In this document: piece by piece, positions 8,507-16,493 of the stretch
Layout: each line of letters opens with the position of its first letter
Position numbering within the stretch: the stretch's first letter is position 1
Source: Caldilineaceae bacterium SB0661_bin_32
GTDB taxonomy: Bacteria; Chloroflexota; Anaerolineae; Caldilineales; Caldilineaceae
DNA: 58,057 bases
Direction of reading: 5' to 3'
Assembly (NCBI GenBank): GCA_009841235.1
Contig: VXMH01000118.1
Coordinates: 1-58,057 of the forward strand
Translations under genes and position numbers: made by a program
Notes under the pieces: model-generated
Seen by the model: the letters and a program-made list of their open reading frames with translations, nothing else
What the model was told of the DNA's origin: nothing
Databases searched by the model: none

Positions 8507-8536
8507 ATTGTACTTGAAAAACCGTCAATCCGCCAA
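8507..8536 (-). promoter_or_regulatory. Predicted promoter of the set A operon
   Basis: On the minus strand TTGGCG (8536-8531) and TACAAT (8512-8507) are separated by 18 bases, about 58 bases upstream of the first start codon. The -35 begins TTGG like the two plus-strand promoters at 9123 and 16331. Assigned by eye only. Confidence 0.45.
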
Positions 8537-9014
8537 TTTTTCCACGCAAGGTTGTGAAAATGTTCTCATAACAACACCGCCCCACTACGTTCCTGTCCCT
8601 GAGTGAGGCCAACCAAATATCAACAAAATCTGCACAAAAGCCGCCGGCCACTGACCTCTAAACACTGCTGCTCCGCAACGACTTTCCGGCCAAAGGTCAA
8701 CGGGCCGTTCGATTCAACGGCTCAATAGGGCTCAATAGCGAAGCAGTGAAGGGTTTTGGCAGGTTTTGTCATGTTTTTGGGGGGATGGATGATATTTCAT
8801 ATTATTGTTAGTCAAATAAAGCCGGGCTGTGGGGAGGTGTGATTTGATACTTGAATATATGTTTTATCGTCCCGGCTGAAACGGGTTCGGACGACACAAC
8901 TGTGCCCGTTCTGCTCATCCCCGCCCGCCCCCGCAAGGCAACATGCACAAAAGAGTGCATCCCCAAATGGGGGCGAACATTCGTATGCCTCAAGTAACGA
9001 CAAACCTACGGTAG

Positions 9015-9035
9015 GGGCAGGCCTTGTGCCTGCCC
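9015..9035. repeat. Palindromic GC-rich interspersed repeat
   Basis: GGGCAGGC, a five-base loop CTTGT, then GCCTGCCC: a perfect 8-pair hairpin preceded by GGTAG. The motif resembles short palindromic repeats scattered in intergenic DNA of many environmental genomes. Its translation (AGTRPAPTV) explains a spurious minus-strand reading frame here. Only one copy was found in the window. Confidence 0.5.
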
Positions 9036-9122
9036 TCCCCACAGCGTTACTCACTCCTCTCCACTCTCTCCTCGCCTTCGCTCCCACCCCATATCTTGAA
9101 TGCACCCTCATTGGTCTCCAGT

Positions 9123-9151
9123 TTGGCTTTCACTCTGATACAAGCTATAAT
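9123..9151 (+). promoter_or_regulatory. Predicted promoter of the set B transporter
   Basis: TTGGCT and a perfect TATAAT are separated by exactly 17 bases. The start codon of the SBP is 154 bases downstream, leaving a leader of about 145 bases. The promoter before the set C SBPs (16331-16359) has the same architecture and shares TTGG.TTTC and CTG in the spacer. Confidence 0.6.
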
Positions 9152-9304
9152 TCCCGCGCCCCCACCCCGATTCGCGCTCATCTCGCGGCACAGGAAAGCA
9201 TTCGAAACAGCGCTTTAGCGACGCGCCGGCAGCGCACTCATCACTGTCTTGTTTTTGCTCGTGAAAGCCTGACTCTAGGTATTAGTCACCAAAGGAGAAA
9301 GTCA

Positions 9305-11332
9305 ATGCAGCAACAGAAATCCATCCGCTTAATTGCGATGCTGCTGATCGCAATCTTGGCAGTAGGCGTCCTGGCCGCCTGCGGCGGCGCAGAACCGGCA
9401 GCGCCCGCAGAGGAAGCCGCCCCCGCCGCCGAAGATTCCGGCGAAGAAATGGCAGCCGACGACGGCGTCAGCCCCAACCAGGCGCCCGAGTTCCAGGAGA
9501 TGGTTCGCAACGGCGACCTGCCGCCCCTTTCTGAACGTCTGCCCGTCAATCCCGCCGTCGTCGAACCCGTCGATGGCATCGGTCAGTACGGCGGCACCTG
9601 GAATACCGCCCTGGTCGGCGGCTCCGATACCGCCTGGCTCGTCCGCACCGTCTCCTACATTCACCTGATGGCCTGGACGCCACAGTGGGACGGCGTCGCT
9701 CCCAACGCCGTTGAAGATGTCGTCGCCAGCGAAGACGCCAGCGAGTACACCTTCATCTTCCGCGAAGGCCAGAAGTGGTCCGACGGCGCGCCCTTCACCG
9801 CCCACGACCTCGCCTTCTGGTGGAACGACCAGATCCTGAACACGGAGCTGACCCCGGAAGGGACGCCCGGCTGGATGCGCGCCGGTGAAGCCGACGCCGT
9901 CTTCGAGGCAGTCGACGACTACACCCTGAAGATCACCTTCGACGCCCCCAACGGCCTCTTCCTCCAGAATCTGGCCACGCCCAGCGGCAGCATCTTCACC
10001 CGTGTCCCGATGCACTACTGCTCCCAGTTCCACGCCGACTACAACACCGAGAACCTGGACGCCCTGGTCGCCGAGAACAACGCCAACGACTGGGTCCATC
10101 TCTACCGGATGAAGTGCTCCAGCGTGCCCGGCACACCGTCCGACTCGCGCTGGTTCAACGGCGACCTGCCCACGCTGATGCCCTGGAAGGTAGGGGTCGC
10201 CTACGGTGAAGGCTCCCAGATGATCCTGGAGCGCAACCCCTACTTCTGGAAAGTCGATACCGAGGGCAACCAGCTTCCCTACATCGACCGCGTCGTCTAT
10301 GACATTCTCGAGGATCGCGAAGTCCTGCTGCTGAAGGTGCTGAACGGCGAAATTGACATGATGAGCCGCCACTTCAACACCAACGACAACAAGGCCGTCA
10401 TCGCCGAAAACCGTGAACCCGGCGAGTACGAGTTCTTCGAGACCCGCAGCATCGGCAATACCACTGGCTACCACTTCAACCTGAACCACAAAGACGAGCG
10501 CATGCGCGAAATCTTCAATAACAAAGACTTCCGCATCGCCATGTCCCACTGCATGAATCGCCAGGAGATCGTCGACGTCCTCTACATTGGACAGGGCGAA
10601 CCGATGCAGAGCGCCATCCCCAAGGATATGGCCGAGTTCTACGATGAAGAGTGGTATACGCTGTACACGGAATTCGATCAGGATCTGGCGCATGAATACC
10701 TGGCCAAGGCCGGCATGACCGAGCGCGACGGCGATGGATACTTCCTGGGTCCGGATGGCGAGCCCTTCTCCTTTGTCGTCCAGACCACCGAGGCCTTCGG
10801 CTTCTCCGATCGCGCCGAGATGGTCGTCAACCAGTGGCAGGACTGCGGCGTCAACGCCCAGTTGAGCGTCGTCGACCGCACCCTCCTCTACCAGCGCAAG
10901 GACGCCAACGAGCATGACGTCCATGTCTGGGGCGCCGCCACCGGCCCGCAGATCTTCCTCGATCCGCGCCACTTCTTCCCCTTCAGCCGCGAGTCCACCT
11001 TTGCCCAGGCTTGGGTGACGTGGCGCACCAATCCCAGTGGCGCCGGCGCCATGACGCAGCCGGAGGAACCGCCGGAGATCGTCAAACACCAGATGGATCT
11101 CTATGCACAGATTCTGGCCTCTGGTGACCAGGCCAAACAGAACGAGCTGATGAAGGAGATCCTTGCGATTGCCAAGGAGCAGTTCTACGTCATCGGCACC
11201 TCCTCCAGTCCTCCCGGCTATGGCATCGTGAAGAACAACTTCCACAACGTGCCCACGTCTATGCCGGGTTCGTGGCAGTATCCGACACCCGCGCCGACCC
11301 AGCCTGAGCAGTTCTGGATCAGTGGTGAGTAA
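9305..11332 (+). CDS. ABC transporter solute-binding lipoprotein, family 5 (set B)
   Basis: The receptor of the only complete Dpp/Opp-family transporter here. The start is the ATG giving MQQQKSIRLIAMLL, placed 7 bases after a GGAG site; longer upstream readings lack a signal peptide. Unlike the other family 5 SBPs in the window it has an ordinary Sec lipoprotein signal (LAVGVLAAC, Cys near residue 24) and no twin arginine. An Ala/Glu/Pro linker follows, then the SBP_bac_5 domain (about 80-650) with YTFIFREGQKWSDGAPF and NNKDFRIAMSHCMNR. At 675 residues it is as long as the other SBPs here, well beyond classical DppA. It is followed by an 11-pair hairpin and the DppB gene. Confidence 0.93.
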   Translation: MQQQKSIRLIAMLLIAILAVGVLAACGGAEPAAPAEEAAPAAEDSGEEMAADDGVSPNQAPEFQEMVRNGDLPPLSERLPVNPAVVEPVDGIGQYGGTWNTALVGGSDTAWLVRTVSYIHLMAWTPQWDGVAPNAVEDVVASEDASEYTFIFREGQKWSDGAPFTAHDLAFWWNDQILNTELTPEGTPGWMRAGEADAVFEAVDDYTLKITFDAPNGLFLQNLATPSGSIFTRVPMHYCSQFHADYNTENLDALVAENNANDWVHLYRMKCSSVPGTPSDSRWFNGDLPTLMPWKVGVAYGEGSQMILERNPYFWKVDTEGNQLPYIDRVVYDILEDREVLLLKVLNGEIDMMSRHFNTNDNKAVIAENREPGEYEFFETRSIGNTTGYHFNLNHKDERMREIFNNKDFRIAMSHCMNRQEIVDVLYIGQGEPMQSAIPKDMAEFYDEEWYTLYTEFDQDLAHEYLAKAGMTERDGDGYFLGPDGEPFSFVVQTTEAFGFSDRAEMVVNQWQDCGVNAQLSVVDRTLLYQRKDANEHDVHVWGAATGPQIFLDPRHFFPFSRESTFAQAWVTWRTNPSGAGAMTQPEEPPEIVKHQMDLYAQILASGDQAKQNELMKEILAIAKEQFYVIGTSSSPPGYGIVKNNFHNVPTSMPGSWQYPTPAPTQPEQFWISGE

Positions 11333-11349
11333 CGAGAGATAAGCGTTCC

Positions 11350-11381
11350 GGAGTGGGGAGCGGGTCAACCCTCCCCACTCC
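11350..11381 (+). promoter_or_regulatory. Intercistronic hairpin after the set B SBP gene
   Basis: GGAGTGGGGAG, a ten-base loop, then CTCCCCACTCC gives a perfect 11-pair stem, 17 bases after the SBP stop and 34 bases before the DppB start. There is no U-run. Position and composition match the structures after the other SBP genes. Confidence 0.7.
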
Positions 11382-11415
11382 TCTTCTGCACTTCCACGTT
11401 CGATAGGGCCTCGCC

Positions 11416-12402
11416 ATGTTTCAGTTTCTTCTGCGCCGCTTGCTCTACATGATCCCAACTCTGATCGCGATCTCGATCGTCGCCTTCGTGATTATTCAAC
11501 TGCCGCCGGGCGACTTCCTGACCACAATGGTGGCCTCGTTGGCCGCGCAAGGCGAAGATGTGGACCAGACCGCGTTGAAGGCGCTGGAAGACCAATATGG
11601 GCTTGGTCAGCCCGTCCACATCCAGTACCTGAAGTGGGTGCAAGGGATCATCACCAGAGGCGATTTTGGCGACTCCTTCGGCTGGAATAAGGCCGTCTCG
11701 GACCTGGTCTGGAGCCGCCTGGCATTGACCTTTGTTCTGTCTCTGGCCAGCCTGCTCTTTGTCTGGGTCGTGGCGTTCCCCATCGGTATCTATTCTGCTG
11801 TTAAGCAGTATTCCGTTGGCGACTATGTCGCTACCTTTTTGGGATTTCTTGGCCTGGCGATCCCGAATTTCCTGCTGGCGCTCATTCTGATGTACATCGC
11901 CTTCAAGTATTTCAACCAGAGCGTGGGCGGCCTCTTTTCGCCCGAATACCAGGAAGCGCCCTGGAGCTGGGGCAAGGTGGCCGATCTCTTCGCCCATCTG
12001 TGGGTGCCGGTGGTGATTATCGGAACGGCGGGCACCGCCAGCCTCATTCGCATCATGCGCGCCAATCTGCTCGACGAGCTGCGTAAACCCTATGTGGTCA
12101 CGGCGAGAGCCAAGGGCCTGCCGGAATGGAGACTCCTGTTCAAATATCCCGTCCGCATCGCCCTCAATCCGTTCGTAAGTACCGTCGGCTGGGTCCTGCC
12201 CACTCTCGTTTCGGGCGCCGCCATCGTCTCTATCGTGCTGAGTCTGCCCACCACAGGGCCCCTGTTGATTCGCGCACTCCAGCAGCAGGACATGTACCTG
12301 GCGGCCAGCTTTATCATGTTGCTGAGCATCCTCACCGTCATCGGTACTTTGGTGTCCGATCTGCTGCTTGCCTGGCTGGATCCCCGCATCCGCATGGAGT
12401 AA
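11416..12402 (+). CDS. Peptide/oligosaccharide ABC transporter permease, DppB type (set B)
   Basis: First membrane subunit of the complete transporter. The 328 residues hold an N-terminal helix, the LPPGDF signature at about 29-34, a long periplasmic loop and five further helices, with the EAA-loop equivalent YVVTARAKGLPEWRLL near 226-241 and the usual DPRIRME ending. It is clearly homologous to the DppB proteins of sets A and C. The DppC gene follows after 30 bases with a GAGGGAAG ribosome-binding site, so they are co-translated from one transcript. DppB and DppC form the translocation pore that receives substrate from the SBP. Confidence 0.93.
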   Translation: MFQFLLRRLLYMIPTLIAISIVAFVIIQLPPGDFLTTMVASLAAQGEDVDQTALKALEDQYGLGQPVHIQYLKWVQGIITRGDFGDSFGWNKAVSDLVWSRLALTFVLSLASLLFVWVVAFPIGIYSAVKQYSVGDYVATFLGFLGLAIPNFLLALILMYIAFKYFNQSVGGLFSPEYQEAPWSWGKVADLFAHLWVPVVIIGTAGTASLIRIMRANLLDELRKPYVVTARAKGLPEWRLLFKYPVRIALNPFVSTVGWVLPTLVSGAAIVSIVLSLPTTGPLLIRALQQQDMYLAASFIMLLSILTVIGTLVSDLLLAWLDPRIRME

Positions 12403-12432
12403 TAGCGGGAGTAAGAGAAGAGGGAAGATTTC

Positions 12433-13596
12433 ATGGCCGTAACTGATGCCAAGACACTGCCCCCGGAGGCGGCCTCATCGGGAGCAGCGCCGGCCGAAGT
12501 GGAGAGCAGCGTCTCCGTTGCCTCCCAATGGCAACTGATGTGGTGGAAGTTCCGCAAACATCGTCTGGCCATGGCGGGCGGGATCGTGACGCTGGTCATT
12601 TATGCCATTGCCCTCTTCGTCGAGTTTCTCTCGCCCTCGAGTCCCGGCGTGATCCGGGCAGACTACACCTGGGCGCCTCCGCAGCGCCTGCATTTTCTGC
12701 GTCAGACAGAGGAGGGGATGCGCTGGGACCCCTACGTCAACGGCTATAAGGTTGAGATCGATCCCGAAGCGCTCAAGCGGACATTCGTGATCGACGAAGA
12801 GCAGGTCGTCGACGTCGGCTTCTTCGTGCGCGGCGAGCCCTACAAAATGTGGGGCCTTTGGGAGACCGACCTGCACTTGGTCGGCTCGACCGATGCCGAG
12901 ATCCCGGTCTACTTCCTCGGCGCCGACCGTATGGGCCGCGACCTCCTGAGCAGCATGGTCTACGGTACCCGAATCTCAATGTCGATCGGCCTTCTCGGCG
13001 TCTTCCTCAGCTTCTTTCTCGGCATCCTGCTTGGCGGCATCTCCGGCTTCTTCGGAGGAACAACCGACAATCTGATCCAGCGCGTCATCGAATTCATCCG
13101 CTCCATTCCCACCATCCCGCTCTGGATGGGCCTGGCCGCAGCGCTGCCCACAGACTGGCCGCCCCTGCGCATCTACTTCGGCATCACCATCATTCTGTCC
13201 TTTATCGGCTGGACCGGCCTGGCCCGCGTCGTGCGCGGCCGTTTTCTCTCACTCCGCACCGAAGACTTCGTGATGGCCGCCCGCCTCGACGGCGCCAGCG
13301 AGCTGACCACCATCTGGCGGCACATGGTTCCGTCCTTCTTCAGCCACATCATCGCCTCGCTCACACTTTCCATACCCGGCATGATCCTGGCTGAAACATC
13401 CCTCAGCTTCCTGGGCCTCGGCCTGCGCAGGCCCGTCGTCAGCTGGGGCGTCCTCTTGCAGGAAGCCCAGAACATCCGCTCGGTCGCCACCGCCCCCTGG
13501 CTCCTGATCCCGGGCCTGGCCGTACTCGTCGCAGTCCTTGCTCTCAACTTTCTGGGCGACGGCCTCCGCGACGCCGCCGACCCCTACAACCGCTAA
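12433..13596 (+). CDS. Peptide/oligosaccharide ABC transporter permease, DppC type (set B)
   Basis: Second membrane subunit. The N-terminal OppC_N region has a cytoplasmic tail, WWKFRKHRLAMAGG and the first helix (about 50-70). The family motif LGADRMGRDLLSSMVYG is reached only near residue 160, so a periplasmic insertion of some 60-70 residues separates helices 1 and 2, making the protein 387 residues against ~300 in ordinary DppC. The rest is the BPD_transp_1 domain with the EAA loop (FVMAARLDGASELTTI) and the end FLGDGLRDAADPYNR. The same insertion is present in the set C and D homologues. The DppD gene follows after 34 bases. Confidence 0.93.
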   Translation: MAVTDAKTLPPEAASSGAAPAEVESSVSVASQWQLMWWKFRKHRLAMAGGIVTLVIYAIALFVEFLSPSSPGVIRADYTWAPPQRLHFLRQTEEGMRWDPYVNGYKVEIDPEALKRTFVIDEEQVVDVGFFVRGEPYKMWGLWETDLHLVGSTDAEIPVYFLGADRMGRDLLSSMVYGTRISMSIGLLGVFLSFFLGILLGGISGFFGGTTDNLIQRVIEFIRSIPTIPLWMGLAAALPTDWPPLRIYFGITIILSFIGWTGLARVVRGRFLSLRTEDFVMAARLDGASELTTIWRHMVPSFFSHIIASLTLSIPGMILAETSLSFLGLGLRRPVVSWGVLLQEAQNIRSVATAPWLLIPGLAVLVAVLALNFLGDGLRDAADPYNR

Positions 13597-13604
13597 CAAC
13601 GATT

Positions 13605-13626
13605 CACTGACCACTAACCACTGCCG
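13605..13626. repeat. Intergenic ACTGACCACT-type repeat, copy 2
   Basis: CACTGACCACTAACCACTGC fills the short gap between the DppC stop and the DppD start, taking the place where a ribosome-binding site would be expected; no purine-rich site is visible. It is nearly the same as the copy at 1660-1682. Confidence 0.5.
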
Positions 13627-13630
13627 CGCC

Positions 13631-14701
13631 ATGGAATCGCCAGTACTGATTGAAATCAAGAACCTCAAGACCCACTTCTTCCTCGACGAAGGCACCGTTC
13701 AGGCCGTCAATGGGGTTGACTTTACAATCCATCAACATAAGACACTGTGCGTCGTAGGTGAGAGCGGCTGCGGCAAGAGTGTCACCGCCCGCTCGATTCT
13801 GCAGATCGTCGATCAGCCGGGCCGCATCGTCGAGGGAGAGATCCTCTACCATCGCCCCGACCGCCTGTCAGCCGCCGGTAACGGCGAGTGGACGTCAGGC
13901 GAGAACGGCGCCAGCGGCAGTTCATCGGCGGAGATCATCGACCTGGCCGCGCTCGATCCCCGCGGCCGGGAGATCCGGGCCATCCGCGGCCAGGATATCT
14001 CAATGATCTTCCAGGAGCCGATGACCTCCCTCAGCCCCATCCATACCGTCGGCAACCAGATCACCGAAGCGATCAAACTGCATACCGATATGCTCGATGA
14101 CGAAGCCGACGAGCACGCCGTCGAACTGCTGCGCCGCGTCGGCATCCCCCGCCCCGAAGAGCGCCTCGATACCTATCCTTTCGAGCTCAGCGGCGGCATG
14201 CGCCAGCGCGTCATGATCGCCATGGCCCTCTCCTGCAACCCCGCCCTGCTGATCGCCGACGAGCCAACCACCGCCGTCGACGTCACCACCCAGGCCCAGA
14301 TTCTCGAACTGCTCGAGGAGCTGCAGGATGAGTTCGGCATGGCCATCATGCTCATCACCCACGACCTCGGCGTCGTCGCCGAAATGGCCGATGACGTCGT
14401 CGTGATGTATCTGGGCCAGGTAGCCGAACGCGGAGACGTGGACTCGATCTTCCACGATCCAAAGCACCCCTACACACAGTCGCTGCTGAAGTCAATCCCC
14501 CGCCTCGGCGTGAGTCGAAACCGGCAGCGGCTCGATTCGATTCGGGGAATGGTACCCGACCCATACAACCGGCCCACCGGCTGTATGTTCGGCCCCCGCT
14601 GCGATCACTTCATGCCCGGCCGCTGTGACGCCGTCAGCCCGCCTGCCATTCCGCTTGGACCGGGGCGCGAGGTCCACTGTCTGTTGTACGAAGATGAATA
14701 G
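13631..14701 (+). CDS. Peptide/oligosaccharide ABC transporter ATPase, DppD/OppD type (set B)
   Basis: First of two ATPase subunits. The start chosen is MESPVLIEIKNLKTHFF, where homology to the family begins; a longer reading would run through the DppC end and a repeat. The motifs are Walker A GESGCGKSVT, Q-loop MIFQEPMTSLSPIHT, signature SGGMRQR, Walker B LLIADEPTTAVD and switch histidine THDLG. A stretch of ~25 residues rich in Gly/Ser/Asn between strand segments (SAAGNGEWTSGENGASGSSS) is extra compared with DppD. The C-terminal oligopeptide domain ends with the cysteine pattern GCMFGPRC...C...HC. Together with DppF it powers set B. Confidence 0.93.
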   Translation: MESPVLIEIKNLKTHFFLDEGTVQAVNGVDFTIHQHKTLCVVGESGCGKSVTARSILQIVDQPGRIVEGEILYHRPDRLSAAGNGEWTSGENGASGSSSAEIIDLAALDPRGREIRAIRGQDISMIFQEPMTSLSPIHTVGNQITEAIKLHTDMLDDEADEHAVELLRRVGIPRPEERLDTYPFELSGGMRQRVMIAMALSCNPALLIADEPTTAVDVTTQAQILELLEELQDEFGMAIMLITHDLGVVAEMADDVVVMYLGQVAERGDVDSIFHDPKHPYTQSLLKSIPRLGVSRNRQRLDSIRGMVPDPYNRPTGCMFGPRCDHFMPGRCDAVSPPAIPLGPGREVHCLLYEDE

Positions 14702-14774
14702 GCGGATTGGGCCCATCCTGCTCAGGATACCCCGCCGCCCCCTGAAAGAGCGCAGTGAGATCACAGAGTAGCCA

Positions 14775-15866
14775 ATGAGCGCACAGTCGACGAACGGTTC
14801 AGAGCACGCGGCGACCAGCAACGGCACGGCAGCCGCTGAAAACGTCCTTCTCGATGTCAGAAATCTGCAAAAGTGGTTTCCGATAACAGCCGGCTTCTTC
14901 CGCCGAACTGTCGGCCATGTCAGGGCGGTTGACGACATCTCCTTCCACGTTTTGCAGGGCGAAACGCTCGGCCTGGTCGGCGAGAGCGGCTGCGGCAAAA
15001 CGACCGCCGGCCGCTGCATCCTGCGCGCCTACGACCTGACCGGCGGCCAGATCTTCTTCCAGGATCATGATGGGAAAATGGTCGACCTGGGGCCCCTGAC
15101 CAACAATGAAATGAAGCCGTACCGCCAGCAGGTACGCATGATCTTCCAGGACCCCTTCAACTCCCTCAATCCCCGCATGCCCGTCATCGATATCGTCGGC
15201 GACCCCCTCAAAATCAACAGGGTCGCCGCCGGCAAGGCGTTGGAGGACCGCGTCGCCTCGCTGCTCGCCAGGGTCGGTCTGCGGCCCGAATACATGCGCC
15301 GCTACCCCCACGCCTTCAGCGGCGGCGAAAGACAGCGCATCGGCATCGCCCGCGCCCTCGCGCTTGACCCGCGCCTCGTCGTGGCCGACGAAGCCGTCTC
15401 CGCCCTGGACGTCTCCGTCCGCGCCCAGATCCTCAATCTGATCAAGGACCTGCAGGAAGAGTTCAACCTGACCTACATCTTCGTTTCCCACGACCTCAGC
15501 GTGATCGAGTATATCTGCGACCGCGTTGTCGTCATGTACGTCGGCAAAATCGTCGAGGTCGCCGAAACCGAAGAGCTGTTCGCTCAGCCCTTCCACCCCT
15601 ATACCGAGGCGCTTCTCTCCGCCGTCCCCAATCCCGACCCGCGCATGCGGCAGCAGAAAGACCGCATCGTACTGGAAGGTGATGTGGCCGATCCGGCCAA
15701 CCCGCCCAGCGGCTGCTACTTCCACCCCCGCTGCCGCTACGTCCAGGACCAGTGCAGCCAGGAGACTCCGGAGCTGCGCGAAATCGCGCCCGGCCATTTC
15801 GCCGCCTGTCACTTCGCCGAGGAGCTCACCTTGGCCGGCGTGACCGCGAGCGGAGAACTGGGATGA
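14775..15866 (+). CDS. Peptide/oligosaccharide ABC transporter ATPase, DppF/OppF type (set B)
   Basis: Second ATPase subunit, 363 residues. The Walker A is GESGCGKTT at about 69-77, the Q-loop MIFQDPFNSLNPRM, the signature SGGERQR, the Walker B LVVADEAVSALD (Ala where Pro is usual) and the switch histidine SHDLS. The C-terminal domain carries GCYFHPRC...C...ACHF, the putative iron-sulfur cysteines. It is closely related to the set A DppF, sharing even LVGESGCGKTT, RPEYM/LRRYPHAFSGG and the DVADPANPPSGCYFHPRC tail in similar form. Its TGA stop overlaps the ATG of the next gene (ATGA), so the small membrane protein is translationally coupled to it. Confidence 0.93.
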   Translation: MSAQSTNGSEHAATSNGTAAAENVLLDVRNLQKWFPITAGFFRRTVGHVRAVDDISFHVLQGETLGLVGESGCGKTTAGRCILRAYDLTGGQIFFQDHDGKMVDLGPLTNNEMKPYRQQVRMIFQDPFNSLNPRMPVIDIVGDPLKINRVAAGKALEDRVASLLARVGLRPEYMRRYPHAFSGGERQRIGIARALALDPRLVVADEAVSALDVSVRAQILNLIKDLQEEFNLTYIFVSHDLSVIEYICDRVVVMYVGKIVEVAETEELFAQPFHPYTEALLSAVPNPDPRMRQQKDRIVLEGDVADPANPPSGCYFHPRCRYVQDQCSQETPELREIAPGHFAACHFAEELTLAGVTASGELG

Positions 15867-16240
15867 CATCCGTGCAAGAAAAATCCGATACCTGGTCCAC
15901 TTGGGAGATCAGAGCGAAGTACGTTGCCTATTTCGTCAGCTGGGTCGCCTACTCTGCCCTGACCTTTTACCTGGTTACCAGAATTTCTCCGCTTCTTCGG
16001 CTCTTAATGGACGTTCTTGACGTCAACCGCTGGGCCCAGTCAGCAGTTCATAACTTCAGTTTTTTCACTCTGGGCCTTATTGGTCTGTGCATGGTCATCA
16101 TTGTCGAGAACTATCTCCGCACAGCGATACCGCAAAACCTCCTCTTGCGCCGCATCGTGATTGCACTCGGCGCCGTACTCATTCTGACGGGGGTATCTCA
16201 CGCCCTTCCTGAATTTCTGTTTTACCTATTGAGGACGTAA
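15863..16240 (+). CDS. Small four-helix membrane protein linked to the DppF ATPase (set B copy)
   Basis: A 125-residue membrane protein of unknown family, beginning at the ATG that overlaps the DppF stop codon by four bases; longer readings would overlap DppF by over 100 bases in another frame. The N-terminal ~20 residues are polar, then come hydrophobic segments at about 21-39, 64-82 and 97-116. It shares with the set A small protein the VN.W segment, the E.YLR motif (here VENYLR, 81-86), LLLRR and L.GVS.A. Two copies at two transporters, both touching DppF, argue for a function tied to the ATPase or the assembled transporter. That function is not known. Confidence 0.75.
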   Translation: MTSVQEKSDTWSTWEIRAKYVAYFVSWVAYSALTFYLVTRISPLLRLLMDVLDVNRWAQSAVHNFSFFTLGLIGLCMVIIVENYLRTAIPQNLLLRRIVIALGAVLILTGVSHALPEFLFYLLRT

Positions 16241-16269
16241 GGGGTCCGCGACCGTCAAACCGTCTACAT

Positions 16270-16296
16270 TCGGTGGTACAATATCGGTGGTACAAT
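16270..16296 (+). repeat. Two 13-base direct repeats with extended -10-like core
   Basis: TCGGTGGTACAAT occurs twice with one base between. Each copy contains TGGTACAAT, which fits an extended -10 element (TG-N-TACAAT), so this could be a tandem weak promoter or an operator upstream of the set C SBPs. The stronger promoter candidate is 35 bases further on. Confidence 0.4.
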
Positions 16297-16330
16297 GGTG
16301 ATTCCCGCCCAGTGAAGCGGTTAAAACGAT

Positions 16331-16359
16331 TTGGTTTTCGCACTGCCAGCGAGTATACT
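16331..16359 (+). promoter_or_regulatory. Predicted promoter of the set C transporter
   Basis: TTGGTT and TATACT are separated by 17 bases, 135 bases ahead of the first SBP start codon. The element resembles the set B promoter over its whole length (TTGG.TTTC, ACT, CTG, AG.TATA.T), which suggests shared control. Confidence 0.55.
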
Positions 16360-16493
16360 TCTGCCCACGCCGGAACTTTCCCCTCATTCGGGCAATTCGC
16401 GAATTGGCAGGTTTCTACCGTTGACACAACTCTATCAGTTCAGGCAATGAGGTAGCGCCTTCCTTAGCCGTACCCACTCAAGGAGACGATTCA

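Larger units (their letters stand above)
8537..9304. other. Divergent intergenic region between set A and set B
   Basis: No convincing gene is seen. It contains the -35 side of the minus-strand promoter, a copy of the CCACTGACC-type repeat (8648-8670), a short GGCTCAATA tandem near 8720, an AT-rich stretch around 8790-8870 bounded by AGCCGGG/CCCGGCT, a palindromic GGGCAGGC/GCCTGCCC element, and a plus-strand promoter with a long leader before the set B SBP. Confidence 0.5.

Noticed and set aside
8812..9111. 99-codon minus-strand frame in the divergent intergenic region
   Set aside because: It translates the palindromic repeat (AGTRPAPTV), contains no domain and overlaps regulatory DNA.
9329..11458. 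709-codon minus-strand frame opposite the set B SBP
   Set aside because: Antisense shadow, Val/Gly/Asp-rich low-complexity translation, no ribosome-binding site and no recognisable domain.
16270..16296. Possible start of a CRISPR array
   Set aside because: Only two 13-base units with a one-base gap; no spacers and no cas genes anywhere in the window.
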